DNA of 33,868 bases from Bacillota bacterium (GCA_012520355.1 JAAYOK010000206.1:1-33868); one strand, 5' to 3'; positions 23,508-33,666 are shown, counted from the first letter of the stretch. The notes: generated by a model from the sequence alone, not told the origin. Numbers and translations: made by a program.

Positions 23508-23579
23508 ATGTCAAAGAAGGGGACGATGTTAGGGGAATTGGAAGGTGATTGTGTCTGGGTTGCGCGTCAGGGATTTTGA
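23508..23579 (+). CDS. Possible 23-residue leader peptide
   Basis: An ATG at 23508 with AAGGAG ten bases upstream opens 23 codons (MSKKGTMLGELEGD...) ending in TGA just before the DUF2291 gene. It is too short for the ORF track. The ribosome-binding site is better than that of the next gene. It has no homology I recognise; it could be a translated leader or chance. Confidence 0.3.
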   Translation: MSKKGTMLGELEGDCVWVARQGF

Positions 23580-23592
23580 AGGAGAGGAGAGA

Positions 23593-24282
23593 GTGGCATT
23601 GTCGATGAAGATAGTTGTGCAAGGGTCTAATGGTCACATGCGTACAAGGCACCTATTTGTGGTACTTATACTCGGGATCCTTTTTTTGAGCGGATGTACG
23701 ATTGCTACAGTTAGACCCATCGATCCGATAACAGGGAAAGCCATAATTGAGCAGCAAGTATTTAGCGCAGCAGATTATGTGGAGCAAAGGTGGGAGAGCC
23801 AAGTCTTGCCTTACGCACAAGCTGAAGCTGTTCCCTTCGATGTTCTCCTTGAAGGTCTTCGTACCGATAGGGAATCTACAGAGCAGAAGTACGGAGTACG
23901 GGAGGGAACCAATGCCTATAATTTCTTAGTCACTGGCACTGGAACCGTGCTTGAAGTTGATACTAGTTCCCTGATGGGGCTCTTGCATGTGGAAATGGAA
24001 GGCATAAACGATGCACCAAGGGTCAGTTTGCAAATTGGCCCTGTAATTAGGGGAACCGCTCTACGTGATGCCGTTCCATTCATTGACTTTGACCAATTCA
24101 CAAATCAGATAGAGTTTGCGAATGTATCAAACCAGCTACACATGAGGGTTCGAGAAGATGTCTTATCCGGCTTTGGCAAAGAAGAAGCTGTGGGCAAAAA
24201 GATCACCTTCTATGGCGCTTTTACGCTTGATTCTTTAGATGTCTTTACAATCACCCCAGTTAATTTAAGGGTAGGTGATTAG
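23593..24282 (+). CDS. DUF2291-family lipoprotein
   Basis: A small exported protein. From Met at 23638 it reads a textbook lipoprotein signal (MRTRHLFVVLILGILFLSGC), with the lipobox Cys at about residue 21 of that start. The mature part contains AYNFLVTGTGTVLEVDTSSLMGLLHV, LQIGPVIRGTALRDAVPFIDFDQFTNQIEF and FYGAFTLDSL, which I recognise as DUF2291. Members are often found beside RbsABC transporters; their function is not known to me. GTG 23593 has GGAG upstream, while ATG 23638 gives the best signal peptide but a weak ribosome-binding site, so the exact start is uncertain. The stop is followed at once by the RbsA-like start, so it is co-transcribed and may assist binding-protein function. 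Confidence 0.8.
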   Translation: MALSMKIVVQGSNGHMRTRHLFVVLILGILFLSGCTIATVRPIDPITGKAIIEQQVFSAADYVEQRWESQVLPYAQAEAVPFDVLLEGLRTDRESTEQKYGVREGTNAYNFLVTGTGTVLEVDTSSLMGLLHVEMEGINDAPRVSLQIGPVIRGTALRDAVPFIDFDQFTNQIEFANVSNQLHMRVREDVLSGFGKEEAVGKKITFYGAFTLDSLDVFTITPVNLRVGD

Positions 24283-24283
24283 T

Positions 24284-25855
24284 ATGATGGCTCGTGCGGA
24301 CCAAAAGGATCAGCTCGATGTTGCTTTAGAAGCGCGCAGCATTACCAAGGTTTATCCTGGAACAGTGGCCCTCGATGACGTAGACTTTCGGATCCACCGA
24401 GGTAAGGTCAACGTTTTGATCGGCGAAAACGGTGCGGGTAAGTCGACCTTGATGAAGATTTTGGCAGGCGTGGAACATGCTACTGCTGGGCACCTGTATT
24501 TAGACGGGGAGGAGGTTATTATCCAATCCCCCCAGCAGGCGGTGAAGCATGGTATCGGTATTATTTTTCAAGAGCTTAATCTCTTTCCCAACCTCAGTGT
24601 AGCCGAGAACATCTTTGCAGCTAATGAGATTAAGTCCAAACTGAACATCATTGATCATGCTAAGCAGGAAGAAACCACTCGTACTTTGCTCCAACGGCTT
24701 GAGCGGAACATTGCACCCCGTGCCTTAGTAGAAACCCTTCGGATCGGGGAGCAACAACTGGTGGAGATCGCTAAGGCGTTGGCTTTGGACGTGAAAATCT
24801 TGATTATGGATGAACCCACATCATCCCTGAGCGTCAACGAGACCGAGGTGCTGTTCCGAATTATCGAGCAACTCAAGAGCCAAGGCGTATCCATTGTATA
24901 CATATCACATCGCCTTGATGAGTGTATCCGTATGGGCGACTATTTTACTGTCCTGCGTGATGGTAAGCTTGTGGCTGAGTGTACCAAGAGTGAAGTGTGT
25001 CTCTCTTGGATTGTGGAAAACATGTCTGGTCGCAAACTAGATTCAGTAGCCAATAGAGAAGCGTATGACATGACCCAGGAAGTTCTTAAAGTGAGCAATC
25101 TTTCCCTCCCTTCCTCGGTTGACAAAAATCGGTATCTCGTCAATAATGTGTCCTTTTCTCTCCATGCTGGTGAGATTATCGGAATTTATGGCCTAGTTGG
25201 GGCAGGCCGAACAGAGCTGATGGAATGTCTGATGGGGCTCCACCCAAGCGCAACCGGTTCGATTGTACTTGATGGCGAGGAAATATCGCATTTACGTTTG
25301 GATCAAAGGCTCAGAAAAGGAATTACCCTGATACCTGAGGACCGACAAAGACAGGGATTGGTTCAGAAACTGTCAGTGGAAGACAATATTACACTGGCAA
25401 ACTTGAAGGAATATCTCAAGCGATTTTATCTGTCTCGCGCAAAAGAAATAGCGGATGTAAAGACTATGGTCAAACATCTATCGATTAAGGTTTCCAACGT
25501 AAAGCAAGGGATTACATCGTTAAGTGGTGGAAATCAACAGAAGGTTGTAATTGCGAAAAACCTTCTGACGGAACCAAAAGTTCTGTTGATGGATGAACCC
25601 ACGCGGGGAATTGACGTTGGTGCTAAGAATGAAGTCTTTCAGATCATGAATGAGTCGGCTGATCGCGGTCTAGGAATCATCTTTGTCTCTTCGGAACTTG
25701 AAGAGATTACGCGGATGGCTGATCGAATTATTGTCATGTCTGAGGGCGATGTGACAGCCGACTGCAGGCGTGGTGAGATCACCGAGTCCGAGTTAGTCCA
25801 GGCATCTGTAGCTAGTCGGGAACGAAAAAGGAGGGAAGCCAATGAATCCGCTTAA
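24284..25855 (+). CDS. RbsA-type sugar ABC transporter ATP-binding protein
   Basis: About 523 residues with two ABC domains. Domain 1 has GENGAGKSTLMKIL, Q-loop IIFQELNLFPNLSVAEN, LRIGEQQLVEIAKAL and ILIMDEPTSSLS. Domain 2 has the degenerate Walker A GLVGAGRTELMECLMG, LSGGNQQKVVIAKNLL and VLLMDEPTRGIDVG. Start ATG 24284 is preceded by GGTAGGTG; the ORF-track start is in the DUF2291 tail. It overlaps the permease by 14 bases. This is a second RbsA in the window, only distantly like the one at the left edge, and it serves the isomerase/kinase/transketolase pathway. Confidence 0.95.
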   Translation: MMARADQKDQLDVALEARSITKVYPGTVALDDVDFRIHRGKVNVLIGENGAGKSTLMKILAGVEHATAGHLYLDGEEVIIQSPQQAVKHGIGIIFQELNLFPNLSVAENIFAANEIKSKLNIIDHAKQEETTRTLLQRLERNIAPRALVETLRIGEQQLVEIAKALALDVKILIMDEPTSSLSVNETEVLFRIIEQLKSQGVSIVYISHRLDECIRMGDYFTVLRDGKLVAECTKSEVCLSWIVENMSGRKLDSVANREAYDMTQEVLKVSNLSLPSSVDKNRYLVNNVSFSLHAGEIIGIYGLVGAGRTELMECLMGLHPSATGSIVLDGEEISHLRLDQRLRKGITLIPEDRQRQGLVQKLSVEDNITLANLKEYLKRFYLSRAKEIADVKTMVKHLSIKVSNVKQGITSLSGGNQQKVVIAKNLLTEPKVLLMDEPTRGIDVGAKNEVFQIMNESADRGLGIIFVSSELEEITRMADRIIVMSEGDVTADCRRGEITESELVQASVASRERKRREANESA

Positions 25856-26906
25856 ATCAAATTCTCCTAAGTTGGCAACTGGTAGTCCTACGTCTGTGCG
25901 TCTCTTATTGCTTCAACTGAGGGCATTCCTTGCTCTAATCGTCCTTGTTGTTACATTTGCCATTTTAATGCCCAATAGCTTCTTGCATGTAAATAACCTT
26001 GTGATTTTGACGAAGCAAGTGGCCATTAATGCAATTTTAGGAATAGGGATGACATTCGTTATTCTCACCGGAGGTATTGATTTGTCTGTGGGATCCATCG
26101 TTGGTTTAACAGGCATGATCGCCGGAGGGTTGATTCACGAAGGTCTCTTATTACCGTATTTCTCTGTATCCGTGTTTTTCAACATCTGGATTGTGATGTT
26201 CATTGCATTGGTTGTAGGGGTGCTACTCGGGGCAATTAATGGGCAATTGATTACCAAGTTCAACGTACCTCCGTTTATTGCCACACTCGGAGTAATGTAC
26301 ATGGCACGGGGAGCGGCTTTGCTCCGTTCTAATGGCAGAACATTCCCTAATCTAGTCGGACATGAGACCCTGGGAAATCAGGGATTCGAGCTCCTCGGGC
26401 AGAGTACTTTCTTGTACTTGCCCTATCCGATTTGGATCATGATTGTGCTGGCCCTAGTGGCGGTCTTCATCTCGAAAAAGACACCTTTTGGTCGTAATGT
26501 CTATGCTGTAGGGGGCAACGAACAGGCTGCGCACTTGTCTGGTATTAGGGTGAACAGAGTGAAGCTCGTCACTTATATGCTATCCGGCTTCTGTGCTGCC
26601 ATTGTGGGCTTAATTATTACCTCACAGCTTGTGGCGGCGCATCCTGCCACGGGAGAAGCATTCGAAATGAATGCCATTGCAGTTGTCGTTCTCGGTGGGA
26701 CTTCCCTTGCAGGTGGTAGGGGTACCATAGGAGGAACCCTGATCGGTGCTTTTGTGATCGGTGTTCTCAACAATGGATTGGTCTTGATGGGTGTGACACA
26801 GTTTTGGCAGACAGTTATCAAGGGACTCGTGATTGTGCTAGCAGTTGTCATCGATCAGTTGCAACAGAGGGCGCAGAAGCAAGCGATGCTCCAATCGGCA
26901 GATTGA
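25842..26906 (+). CDS. RbsC-type sugar ABC transporter permease
   Basis: 354-residue multi-spanning permease of the RbsC family, with ILTGGIDLSVGSIVGLTG near residue 75, KFNVPPFIATLGVMYMARG, the cytoplasmic GGNEQAAHLSGIRVNRVK and AIAVVVLGGTSLAGGRGTIGGTL. GGAGGGAAG precedes the ATG, which lies inside the end of the ATPase gene. It is followed after about 105 bases by the binding-protein gene. The homodimeric permease of a monosaccharide importer is the likely role. Confidence 0.95.
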   Translation: MNPLKSNSPKLATGSPTSVRLLLLQLRAFLALIVLVVTFAILMPNSFLHVNNLVILTKQVAINAILGIGMTFVILTGGIDLSVGSIVGLTGMIAGGLIHEGLLLPYFSVSVFFNIWIVMFIALVVGVLLGAINGQLITKFNVPPFIATLGVMYMARGAALLRSNGRTFPNLVGHETLGNQGFELLGQSTFLYLPYPIWIMIVLALVAVFISKKTPFGRNVYAVGGNEQAAHLSGIRVNRVKLVTYMLSGFCAAIVGLIITSQLVAAHPATGEAFEMNAIAVVVLGGTSLAGGRGTIGGTLIGAFVIGVLNNGLVLMGVTQFWQTVIKGLVIVLAVVIDQLQQRAQKQAMLQSAD

Positions 26907-26996
26907 TCGCAAACGAGAAGTCTCTTACGGGGGGTGAGACATGGGGAACTCGATCAGGATGTGACTGGGAAAGGTAATACTTACATGAAAAAATAA

Positions 26997-27962
<966 letters not shown>

Positions 27963-27970
27963 AGAGAAGT

Positions 27971-28010
27971 AACAAAACCCTCTTGACCAGGTGTCAAGAG
28001 GGTTTTGTTT
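27971..28010. terminator. Bidirectional intrinsic terminator
   Basis: CAAAACCCTCTTGAC and GTCAAGAGGGTTTTG form a perfect 15-bp stem with loop CAGGT. A-rich and T-rich flanks let it end both the RbsB-type gene and the convergent RbsD-type gene. Confidence 0.92.
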
Positions 28011-28025
28011 GACTAAATCCAAATG

Positions 28026-28424
28026 TTAGAAGAGGACGCCGGCGACCAAGATGATATTACTGTAAGGAGTAAACTCGCCTGTTCGAACAACAGCCTTAGC
28101 TCCTTTGATGATCTCTTGAAACTCTGCATGGGGAACAGCATGTAGGGGAATATCCTTCGGCCACATGGCACTGAATGCTTGATGCATCTGAGGCGAGACC
28201 TCTGCTTGTTCTGTGTCAATGATCGCCTTTTCAACGTGCAGCTCTTCTAAGACTGTTTCTAAGGTTTCTAAAAAGCTGGGAACTCCATTTTTCAGGGCTA
28301 AATCGACAAACTCAACTCCGGGTGGAACTGGTAGGCCGGCATCACCGATTATCAGCATTTCCCCATGGGCCATGGTGGCGATGATCCGGGACAATTGAGC
28401 ATGTAAGACACCGATTTTTTTCAT
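28026..28424 (-). CDS. rbsD: RbsD-type D-ribose pyranase / sugar mutarotase
   Basis: 132-residue RbsD-family protein, which interconverts pyranose and furanose forms of ribose. Family motifs are KKIGVLHAQLSRIIATMAHGE with the catalytic His, IIGDAGLPVPPGV, LKNGVPSFLETLETVLEEL, VRTGEFTPYSNIILVAGV. The ORF track extends it 37 codons upstream into the preceding gene; I use ATG 28424, nine bases after a perfect AAAGGAG. It is the last gene of the minus-strand glycoside operon. No RbsK is present in the window, so it may serve either that operon's sugar or the convergent RbsABC pathway. Confidence 0.93.
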   Translation of the reverse strand: MKKIGVLHAQLSRIIATMAHGEMLIIGDAGLPVPPGVEFVDLALKNGVPSFLETLETVLEELHVEKAIIDTEQAEVSPQMHQAFSAMWPKDIPLHAVPHAEFQEIIKGAKAVVRTGEFTPYSNIILVAGVLF

Positions 28425-28438
28425 CACTGAACACTCCT

Positions 28439-29194
28439 TTACAATAAGCTCGCTACCCACGCTACCGCCTGATACCACAAGCGGCCGTAGTGCTTCCAGC
28501 TCACAAATTCTGGAGGTCCCCAGTGGGGTCCGCAATCAGAGGCAAATACGAGACTCCGACCCTGACCGTATTGGCCAACAGCCATGAAAACATCATCGCC
28601 ACAACGGGCTAGAACCGTTGTATCTGGTCTTTCCTTCAGCTGATTGTATCCGAGAAAATGAGGCCATGGCTCTTTCAGGCCAGAGAAAATTGGATGTTCT
28701 GGTATGCTCAGATCAATCTGGGCACCCTCGGGCACTTCCACTCGATCGTCGCCATCCACCATCATTGCAGGTAAGACTTCAGCTAGTGGTGTGCGCTGGT
28801 AACGAGCTACAGCATTGATGCCTGAAAAGGACATATAACCACCGATCATGATCAAGCCTCCGCCATCTTCTACGTACTGTCTTAATAGCTCTAAGCGGTT
28901 TGGCGTCTTCTGGGATGAGCTAAAGGTCTCTGGATGCAAGTAAAGAGTGTTTGACCCAATGTCACTGAGTAAAATCGCATCATACGCCCGTAAAGCTTCT
29001 AGACTCGTTGGGAACTCCCTTGGTGCTAGATGATTTGGCAGAAAGTCAACTTCACAGCCATGGGCTTTTAGACCATCAATCAACCACCTACCGCCTTCGC
29101 CATACTCGGTGGTCGTAAACTCATCGAAACCTTTCATGTGTACAGAGTGAATGATCCAACTTTCACCGGCTAACAATACCCTTGGGCCAGCCAT
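28439..29194 (-). CDS. ThuA/GATase1-like protein (putative glutamine amidotransferase-like)
   Basis: 251 residues with a class I glutamine-amidotransferase-like fold: VLLAGESWIIHSVHMKGFDEF at the start, AYDAILLSDIGSNTLYLHP, LLRQYVEDGGGLIMIGGYMSFSGI and GRSLVFASDCGPHWGPPEFVSW near the end. The expected nucleophile elbow is replaced by GGYMSF, with no Cys, so amidotransferase chemistry is unlikely. Proteins of this kind (ThuA and DUF1355-like) commonly occur in carbohydrate operons, and their activity is not known to me. AAAGGAGG precedes the ATG. It lies between the GH2 enzyme and the RbsD-type protein. Confidence 0.8.
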   Translation of the reverse strand: MAGPRVLLAGESWIIHSVHMKGFDEFTTTEYGEGGRWLIDGLKAHGCEVDFLPNHLAPREFPTSLEALRAYDAILLSDIGSNTLYLHPETFSSSQKTPNRLELLRQYVEDGGGLIMIGGYMSFSGINAVARYQRTPLAEVLPAMMVDGDDRVEVPEGAQIDLSIPEHPIFSGLKEPWPHFLGYNQLKERPDTTVLARCGDDVFMAVGQYGQGRSLVFASDCGPHWGPPEFVSWKHYGRLWYQAVAWVASLL

Positions 29195-29250
29195 TCGACA
29201 AAACCTCCTTTAACTAAAGAGCACGTAGAACTAAGGAAAACGACAGAAAC

Positions 29251-31032
29251 TTAACGATACTGCTTGCGACCGAAAATCTTGGCGATTATCGCAGGATCTA
29301 CCTTAACTTGACGATCGTAGGTCAATAAACCATTGACTTCTTGCATGACGTCGGTGAGCTGGGTGTAACAGAATCCACAGATTTCTTCCTCTTCCTCGAG
29401 CATGGTTACGAGTTGATCAATACGTTCTACCATGTCGTCGTAGCTCTCTGCATCTTCACCGTAGCCCCAACCTTCAGCTTGTTGTTCTTTTACCTTGACT
29501 CCGCCGAACTCGGTGACCATGATGGGCTGACCAGTGTACTCGTAGCCATCGAGGAGCATGGGCAGTCTGTTTGTGAAGGAGCGGGCGTGACGGTCCTCTT
29601 TAAAGGCAGCATAACTTTCTTTCAGGCCCTTGGCATCTTGATTATAGTCATGGATGGCGATGATATCTGTAATGGCCATCTGCCAACCATCATTGCCCAC
29701 AACGAGCCTGGTTGTATCCAGCGATTTCGTTAGGTAATACAGGGTATTCATATGGTTCGCGAGCCTCGGGTCTTTACTACCACTGACAAGCTGATCTACG
29801 CCCCAGGACTCATTGACAGGAACCCAAGCCATAACCGATGGATAGTTGTAGTGTTCAACCACAAGTCTTTGCCATTCATCGGTCATGTTGAGGGAAACCT
29901 CTTCGTCATAGAAATAGCAGGCAGCCATCTCACACCAGGTCAGTAAGCCCAGCTGGTCGCAGTAATAATAGTAGTAGGGGTCTTCGAATTTCTGATGCTT
30001 GCGGGCCCCGTTAAAACCAAAGGCCTTGGTCATTTCCACATCGTACTTGATCTCATCGATACTCTCTGGCGTATAGATGCCCCGAGGCCAAAAACCTTGA
30101 TCGAGAACCATGCGCAGGTAATAGGGTTCATTGTTCAAATGGATCTTGCCATTTTTCACACTGATTTGGCGCATACCCACATACGTCTTGACCTCATCGA
30201 GGAGCTTTTCATCTTGGAGCACACGAAACTCTAGATCATATAGATGGGGCTCTTCTGGCGACCAAAGCTTAGCTTCGGGAATCGCGATGGTAAAACCTCC
30301 ATCATTGCGGGGGATTAAATCGCCATATCTGTGATGCCGCCGGGCTACTTCCACAGAAGTCTCACTTATGACTTGGCCTTTCTCCTTCACGGTAACTTTT
30401 AGGGTAACAGGCTCCGAGAAGTTGTTAAGCCAGTAATGCACTTTGACAGTGTCGTTTTCAATGTTGGGTTCTAACTTCACATGGTCGATACTGGTTGTTC
30501 CCACAGCTTCGAGCCAGACAGATTGCCAGATTCCAGTCACCGGGGTATACCAACAAGCCCAGCAACCTTCAGCCCGGGCCGTCTGCTTACCCCTAGGTTG
30601 ATTGATACTGGGGTGGTCTTCCACCCTGATAGTGACCTGGTTCTCTCCTTCGACTAGGTAATCGGTAATATCGAACTTAAAGCCTACATACCCACCCTTA
30701 TGGGTACCCACATATTTTCCATTTACCCAAACCATAGTGAGGTAATCAACTGCATTAAAGTTGAGCACCACCCGATCATCTTGCCAATCACTGGGAATGC
30801 TAAAGGAGCGCTGATACCAAACCACCGGATGGATTGTGGTATCATGGATGCCACTTGCTTCTGATTGGTAGGCAAAGGGAACGATGATCTGCTGCTGCTT
30901 GATGGTATCCTTGTACCACTCCTGCAAGACCCCTTGATTCTCATCATCAAACGCGAAATCCCATTGTCCATTAAGGGTGATCCAACGATCTCGAACAAAT
31001 TGCGGTCGTGGATACTCTGAACGTTGTAACAT
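29251..31032 (-). CDS. Glycoside hydrolase family 2 enzyme
   Basis: 593-residue intracellular GH2 glycosidase without a signal peptide. It has an N-terminal sugar-binding jelly-roll (WITLNGQWDFAFDDENQG; VWYQRSFSIP; VWVNGKYVGTHKGGY; about 15-185), an immunoglobulin-like domain (about 185-290) and a TIM barrel. The acid/base Glu is in WVPVNESWG and the nucleophile Glu in IMVTEFGG. GH2 includes beta-galactosidases, beta-glucuronidases, beta-mannosidases and others; this short form could be any, and I cannot assign the sugar. It is directly downstream of the two permeases (50-base gap), so it probably cleaves the imported oligosaccharide. Confidence 0.92.
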   Translation of the reverse strand: MLQRSEYPRPQFVRDRWITLNGQWDFAFDDENQGVLQEWYKDTIKQQQIIVPFAYQSEASGIHDTTIHPVVWYQRSFSIPSDWQDDRVVLNFNAVDYLTMVWVNGKYVGTHKGGYVGFKFDITDYLVEGENQVTIRVEDHPSINQPRGKQTARAEGCWACWYTPVTGIWQSVWLEAVGTTSIDHVKLEPNIENDTVKVHYWLNNFSEPVTLKVTVKEKGQVISETSVEVARRHHRYGDLIPRNDGGFTIAIPEAKLWSPEEPHLYDLEFRVLQDEKLLDEVKTYVGMRQISVKNGKIHLNNEPYYLRMVLDQGFWPRGIYTPESIDEIKYDVEMTKAFGFNGARKHQKFEDPYYYYYCDQLGLLTWCEMAACYFYDEEVSLNMTDEWQRLVVEHYNYPSVMAWVPVNESWGVDQLVSGSKDPRLANHMNTLYYLTKSLDTTRLVVGNDGWQMAITDIIAIHDYNQDAKGLKESYAAFKEDRHARSFTNRLPMLLDGYEYTGQPIMVTEFGGVKVKEQQAEGWGYGEDAESYDDMVERIDQLVTMLEEEEEICGFCYTQLTDVMQEVNGLLTYDRQVKVDPAIIAKIFGRKQYR

Positions 31033-31081
31033 GAACTTTCATCCTCTCAAAGTGTTATGTACTGTGTTGTGCTGTGCTGGA

Positions 31082-31918
31082 TTATCCTTTTAACCCACTG
31101 AAGGCAATTCCCTCAATGAATTGTTTTTGGAACAACATAAAGACGACTAAGACAGGGAGGGTGGCAATAAAGGCACCTGCCATCTGGATTCCATACTCTC
31201 GTCCGTAGTAGCCCACCAGCGTTGATAAACCGATGGGAAGGGTATACATGTCATTGGATGAGATGGCAATCAAAGGCCACATGAAATCATTCCAGGTCCA
31301 GACAAATGTCAGGATACCTAAGGCTGACAAGGACGGTTTGGCCAAGGGTAAGACAATTTGGAAGAAGATGCGATAACGGCTGCAACCATCAATTAAGGCC
31401 GCTTCTTCTAAATCCAAGGGCAGGGATAGGAAAAACTGACGAAGCATGAAGACTCCAATGGCCACACCCAGCCTCGGCAGTGCTAGAGACAGATGAGTGT
31501 TCAGGAGCGACATTTCGTTGAGTACAAAAAAGAGAGGAATCATGGTTACTTGGGCTGGAACCATCATAGTGGCAATGACGGTTAGAAAAAGGATATCCCG
31601 ACCAGGAAACTTGATGCGGGCAAAGGCATATCCAGCCATGGAATTGATTAAGAGCACTGTTACAGTTGTGCCAACGGCCACCACAACACTGTTAAAGATC
31701 CAGCGAAACAGATCTGCCCTTTGCAGTACACCCTTGTAGTTATCCAGTGTAAAGACCTCTGGAATCCAGTGGGGGATAGCTTGCATGACCATGGATTCTG
31801 GTTTAAAGGATGTAGAAATCATCCACAAAACAGGTAGAATCCAGATGACTGCTACGAGCGTAATTACGATGGCCCCCAGGTTCTGGCTGATTCTATTCAT
31901 AAGCTTCGATTTCTTCAT
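31082..31918 (-). CDS. Carbohydrate ABC transporter permease (MalG/CUT1 type)
   Basis: 278 residues, six predicted membrane segments, with the EAA loop EEAALIDGCSRYRIFFQIVLPLAKPSL. The start (GAIVITLVAVIWILPVLWMISTSFKPES) and end (QKQFIEGIAFSGLKG) are typical of MalG-like subunits. ATG follows AGGAGGTGTAGGAGC, four bases after the MalF-like stop. It works with the MalF-like partner; the ATPase is not in the window, so a shared MsmK-type ATPase is probable. Confidence 0.95.
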   Translation of the reverse strand: MKKSKLMNRISQNLGAIVITLVAVIWILPVLWMISTSFKPESMVMQAIPHWIPEVFTLDNYKGVLQRADLFRWIFNSVVVAVGTTVTVLLINSMAGYAFARIKFPGRDILFLTVIATMMVPAQVTMIPLFFVLNEMSLLNTHLSLALPRLGVAIGVFMLRQFFLSLPLDLEEAALIDGCSRYRIFFQIVLPLAKPSLSALGILTFVWTWNDFMWPLIAISSNDMYTLPIGLSTLVGYYGREYGIQMAGAFIATLPVLVVFMLFQKQFIEGIAFSGLKG

Positions 31919-31922
31919 GCTC

Positions 31923-32807
31923 CTACACCTCCTTTGAACCCATGATTTTCCATTGGATGAGGGTCAAGATCAACATAATGGCAAAGAGAACATAGGCCAT
32001 GGCTGAAGCATAACCCATCCGGAAATAACGGAATCCTTGTTCATAAAGGTACTGTACCATGGTCCGGGTCTTGCCATAAGGTCCTCCACCGGTCATGACG
32101 TATACCTGGCCGAAGATTTGAAACGAAGAGATAATTTGCATGATGATGACAAAAAACATCGTGGGTCGTAGCATGGGAATTGTGATCTTAAAGAAGCTCT
32201 TGATTCCATCCGCTCCGTCAATTTTCGCCGCTTCATATAATTGCTCAGGTATATCTTGAAGTGCTGCCAAAAAGACAATGACATTAAATCCAACCGTCCA
32301 CCAGATGGTGGCCAGAGCCACCGCGGGCATGGCGGTGGATGCTTCGGTGAGCCAGCCCATGGCAGAAAGGCCGAGCTTACCTAGGTAATAGTTGACGAGT
32401 CCATAGTTCCGCTGCAACATCCAGCGCCAAATCGCACCCACAATCGAGACCGTTAATAGGTAGGGAAAAAAGATCATGCCCCGGGCCATGGATCGTCCCC
32501 GGAATTTCTTGTTGAGCCCTGTGGCAAAGAGGAGACCTAGGATAACCAGGGGTGGAGTACTAAGAACAACGAAGTAGACTGTGTGCCAAAGTGAATCCCA
32601 AAAGGTACCGTCATTCCATAGGGTTACGTAATTTTTTACACCAATGTACTTGGGGGCGCCGAAAATCCCCCATTCGTGGAAACTCATGTAGAGACCTTGG
32701 ATTAAGGGATACAAAACGACAGTAAACAAAAAGAGCAAATAGGGTAGGAGAAATACGTATCCGGCTATCGTATCCGCTGTTTTTGCTTTCAAACGCCAAG
32801 CTTTCAC
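31923..32807 (-). CDS. Carbohydrate ABC transporter permease (MalF/CUT1 type)
   Basis: 294 residues, six membrane segments, starting AGYVFLLPYLLFLFTVVLYPLIQGLYMSFHEW, with the EAA loop YEAAKIDGADGIKSFFKITIPMLRPT and the periplasmic motif YVMTGGGPYGKTRTMVQYLYEQGF. The start is GTG. It is the second gene of the operon after the binding protein and is separated from it by a stem-loop that may limit permease expression relative to the binding protein. Confidence 0.95.
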   Translation of the reverse strand: MKAWRLKAKTADTIAGYVFLLPYLLFLFTVVLYPLIQGLYMSFHEWGIFGAPKYIGVKNYVTLWNDGTFWDSLWHTVYFVVLSTPPLVILGLLFATGLNKKFRGRSMARGMIFFPYLLTVSIVGAIWRWMLQRNYGLVNYYLGKLGLSAMGWLTEASTAMPAVALATIWWTVGFNVIVFLAALQDIPEQLYEAAKIDGADGIKSFFKITIPMLRPTMFFVIIMQIISSFQIFGQVYVMTGGGPYGKTRTMVQYLYEQGFRYFRMGYASAMAYVLFAIMLILTLIQWKIMGSKEV

Positions 32808-32834
32808 GAGTTATCACGCCTTTCCAGAGTGAGG

Positions 32835-32862
32835 AGAGTGTGGCGCATAGGCACCACACTCT
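32835..32862 (-). promoter_or_regulatory. Stem-loop between binding-protein and permease genes
   Basis: AGAGTGTGG and CCACACTCT pair perfectly across a ten-base loop, directly after the binding-protein stop on the minus strand and without a T-run. Such hairpins often protect the upstream binding-protein message. Confidence 0.55.
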
Positions 32863-32868
32863 GGTAGA

Positions 32869-33666
32869 TTAGCGAATTAAGCTGCCGATGACCTGTTCCA
32901 TGGTGCGGAGTGCATCTTCAACGGATTTGGCGCCGGCGACTGCAGCTTGGACTTCTTCCGATACGGTTGTTTCGATCTCTAGGATGTTAATATCCTGAGG
33001 CAAGAAGGCCGCAGTTTCAGCTTGAGCTGCATAGTCAGGACGATAGGGCAGTGCCTGGAATTCAGCACTATCCAATACGGATTGTCTGACAGGAATGTGA
33101 CCAGCCAAAGCCCATTGGTAGGAATTCGCTGTCATCCAGTCGACGAACTCGATGATGGCATCCATCTTCTCGGTGGCAATTGGTCCACGCTGTACTGGAA
33201 TGATGAAGCTGTGGGAGTTGGCCCAGCCGGCATCGATGTCATACAGATTTGGATAAGGTACTACGCCAAAGTTGAGGCCTTCAATCTGCTCGAAATAGCC
33301 AGTAGCCCATACTCCGTTGATGTGCAAAGCGGCATCGCCTTGGGCGAAGAGTGCAACAGATTCATCATAGTCAACGACGAGCTGTGGATAGTCGAGGGGA
33401 ATCGAAGCCCACCAAGTGAGGGTTTCAAGAGCCTCAGGGCTGTTGACCAAGACAGTGTTACCTTCAAAGAGGTCGCCGCCAGCTTGTTTCAGCAAAGCAA
33501 ACCAGCCTCTGTAGCCGCCTCCGCCTGCATACTCTAGACTGAGAGGATAGTGACCTGCGTCGTGAATCTGATCAACGAGGGCCCGGAAATCAGCTGGGTT
33601 ATCAGGGTTCTCGAACTCGCCTGCAGCGTTAAGTAGGCCAAGCTCACCAAGGATGTCCTTATTGTA
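32869..33666 (-). pseudogene. Sugar ABC transporter substrate-binding protein, 5' end lost to an IS insertion
   Basis: The minus-strand frame continues well upstream of the ORF-track start (33495). It reads YNKDILGELGLLNAAGEFENP, then EYAGGGGYRGWFALLKQAGGDLFEG, then WASIPLDYPQLVVDY and a C-terminus ending TMEQVIGSLIR. This is a family 1 (MalE-like) binding protein of which about 265 residues remain; a normal one has about 420. The signal peptide and first 150 or so residues are absent. In their place, from about 33667 on, lies the end of an insertion sequence. Without an export signal the product cannot work as a binding protein. Promoter loss may also silence the operon, unless the IS provides transcription. 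Confidence 0.85.

Noticed and set aside
26911-26993. Possible regulatory hairpin GTCTC...GAGAC between RbsC- and RbsB-type genes
   Set aside because: The five-base stem is too short to separate from chance, although intercistronic hairpins before binding-protein genes are known.
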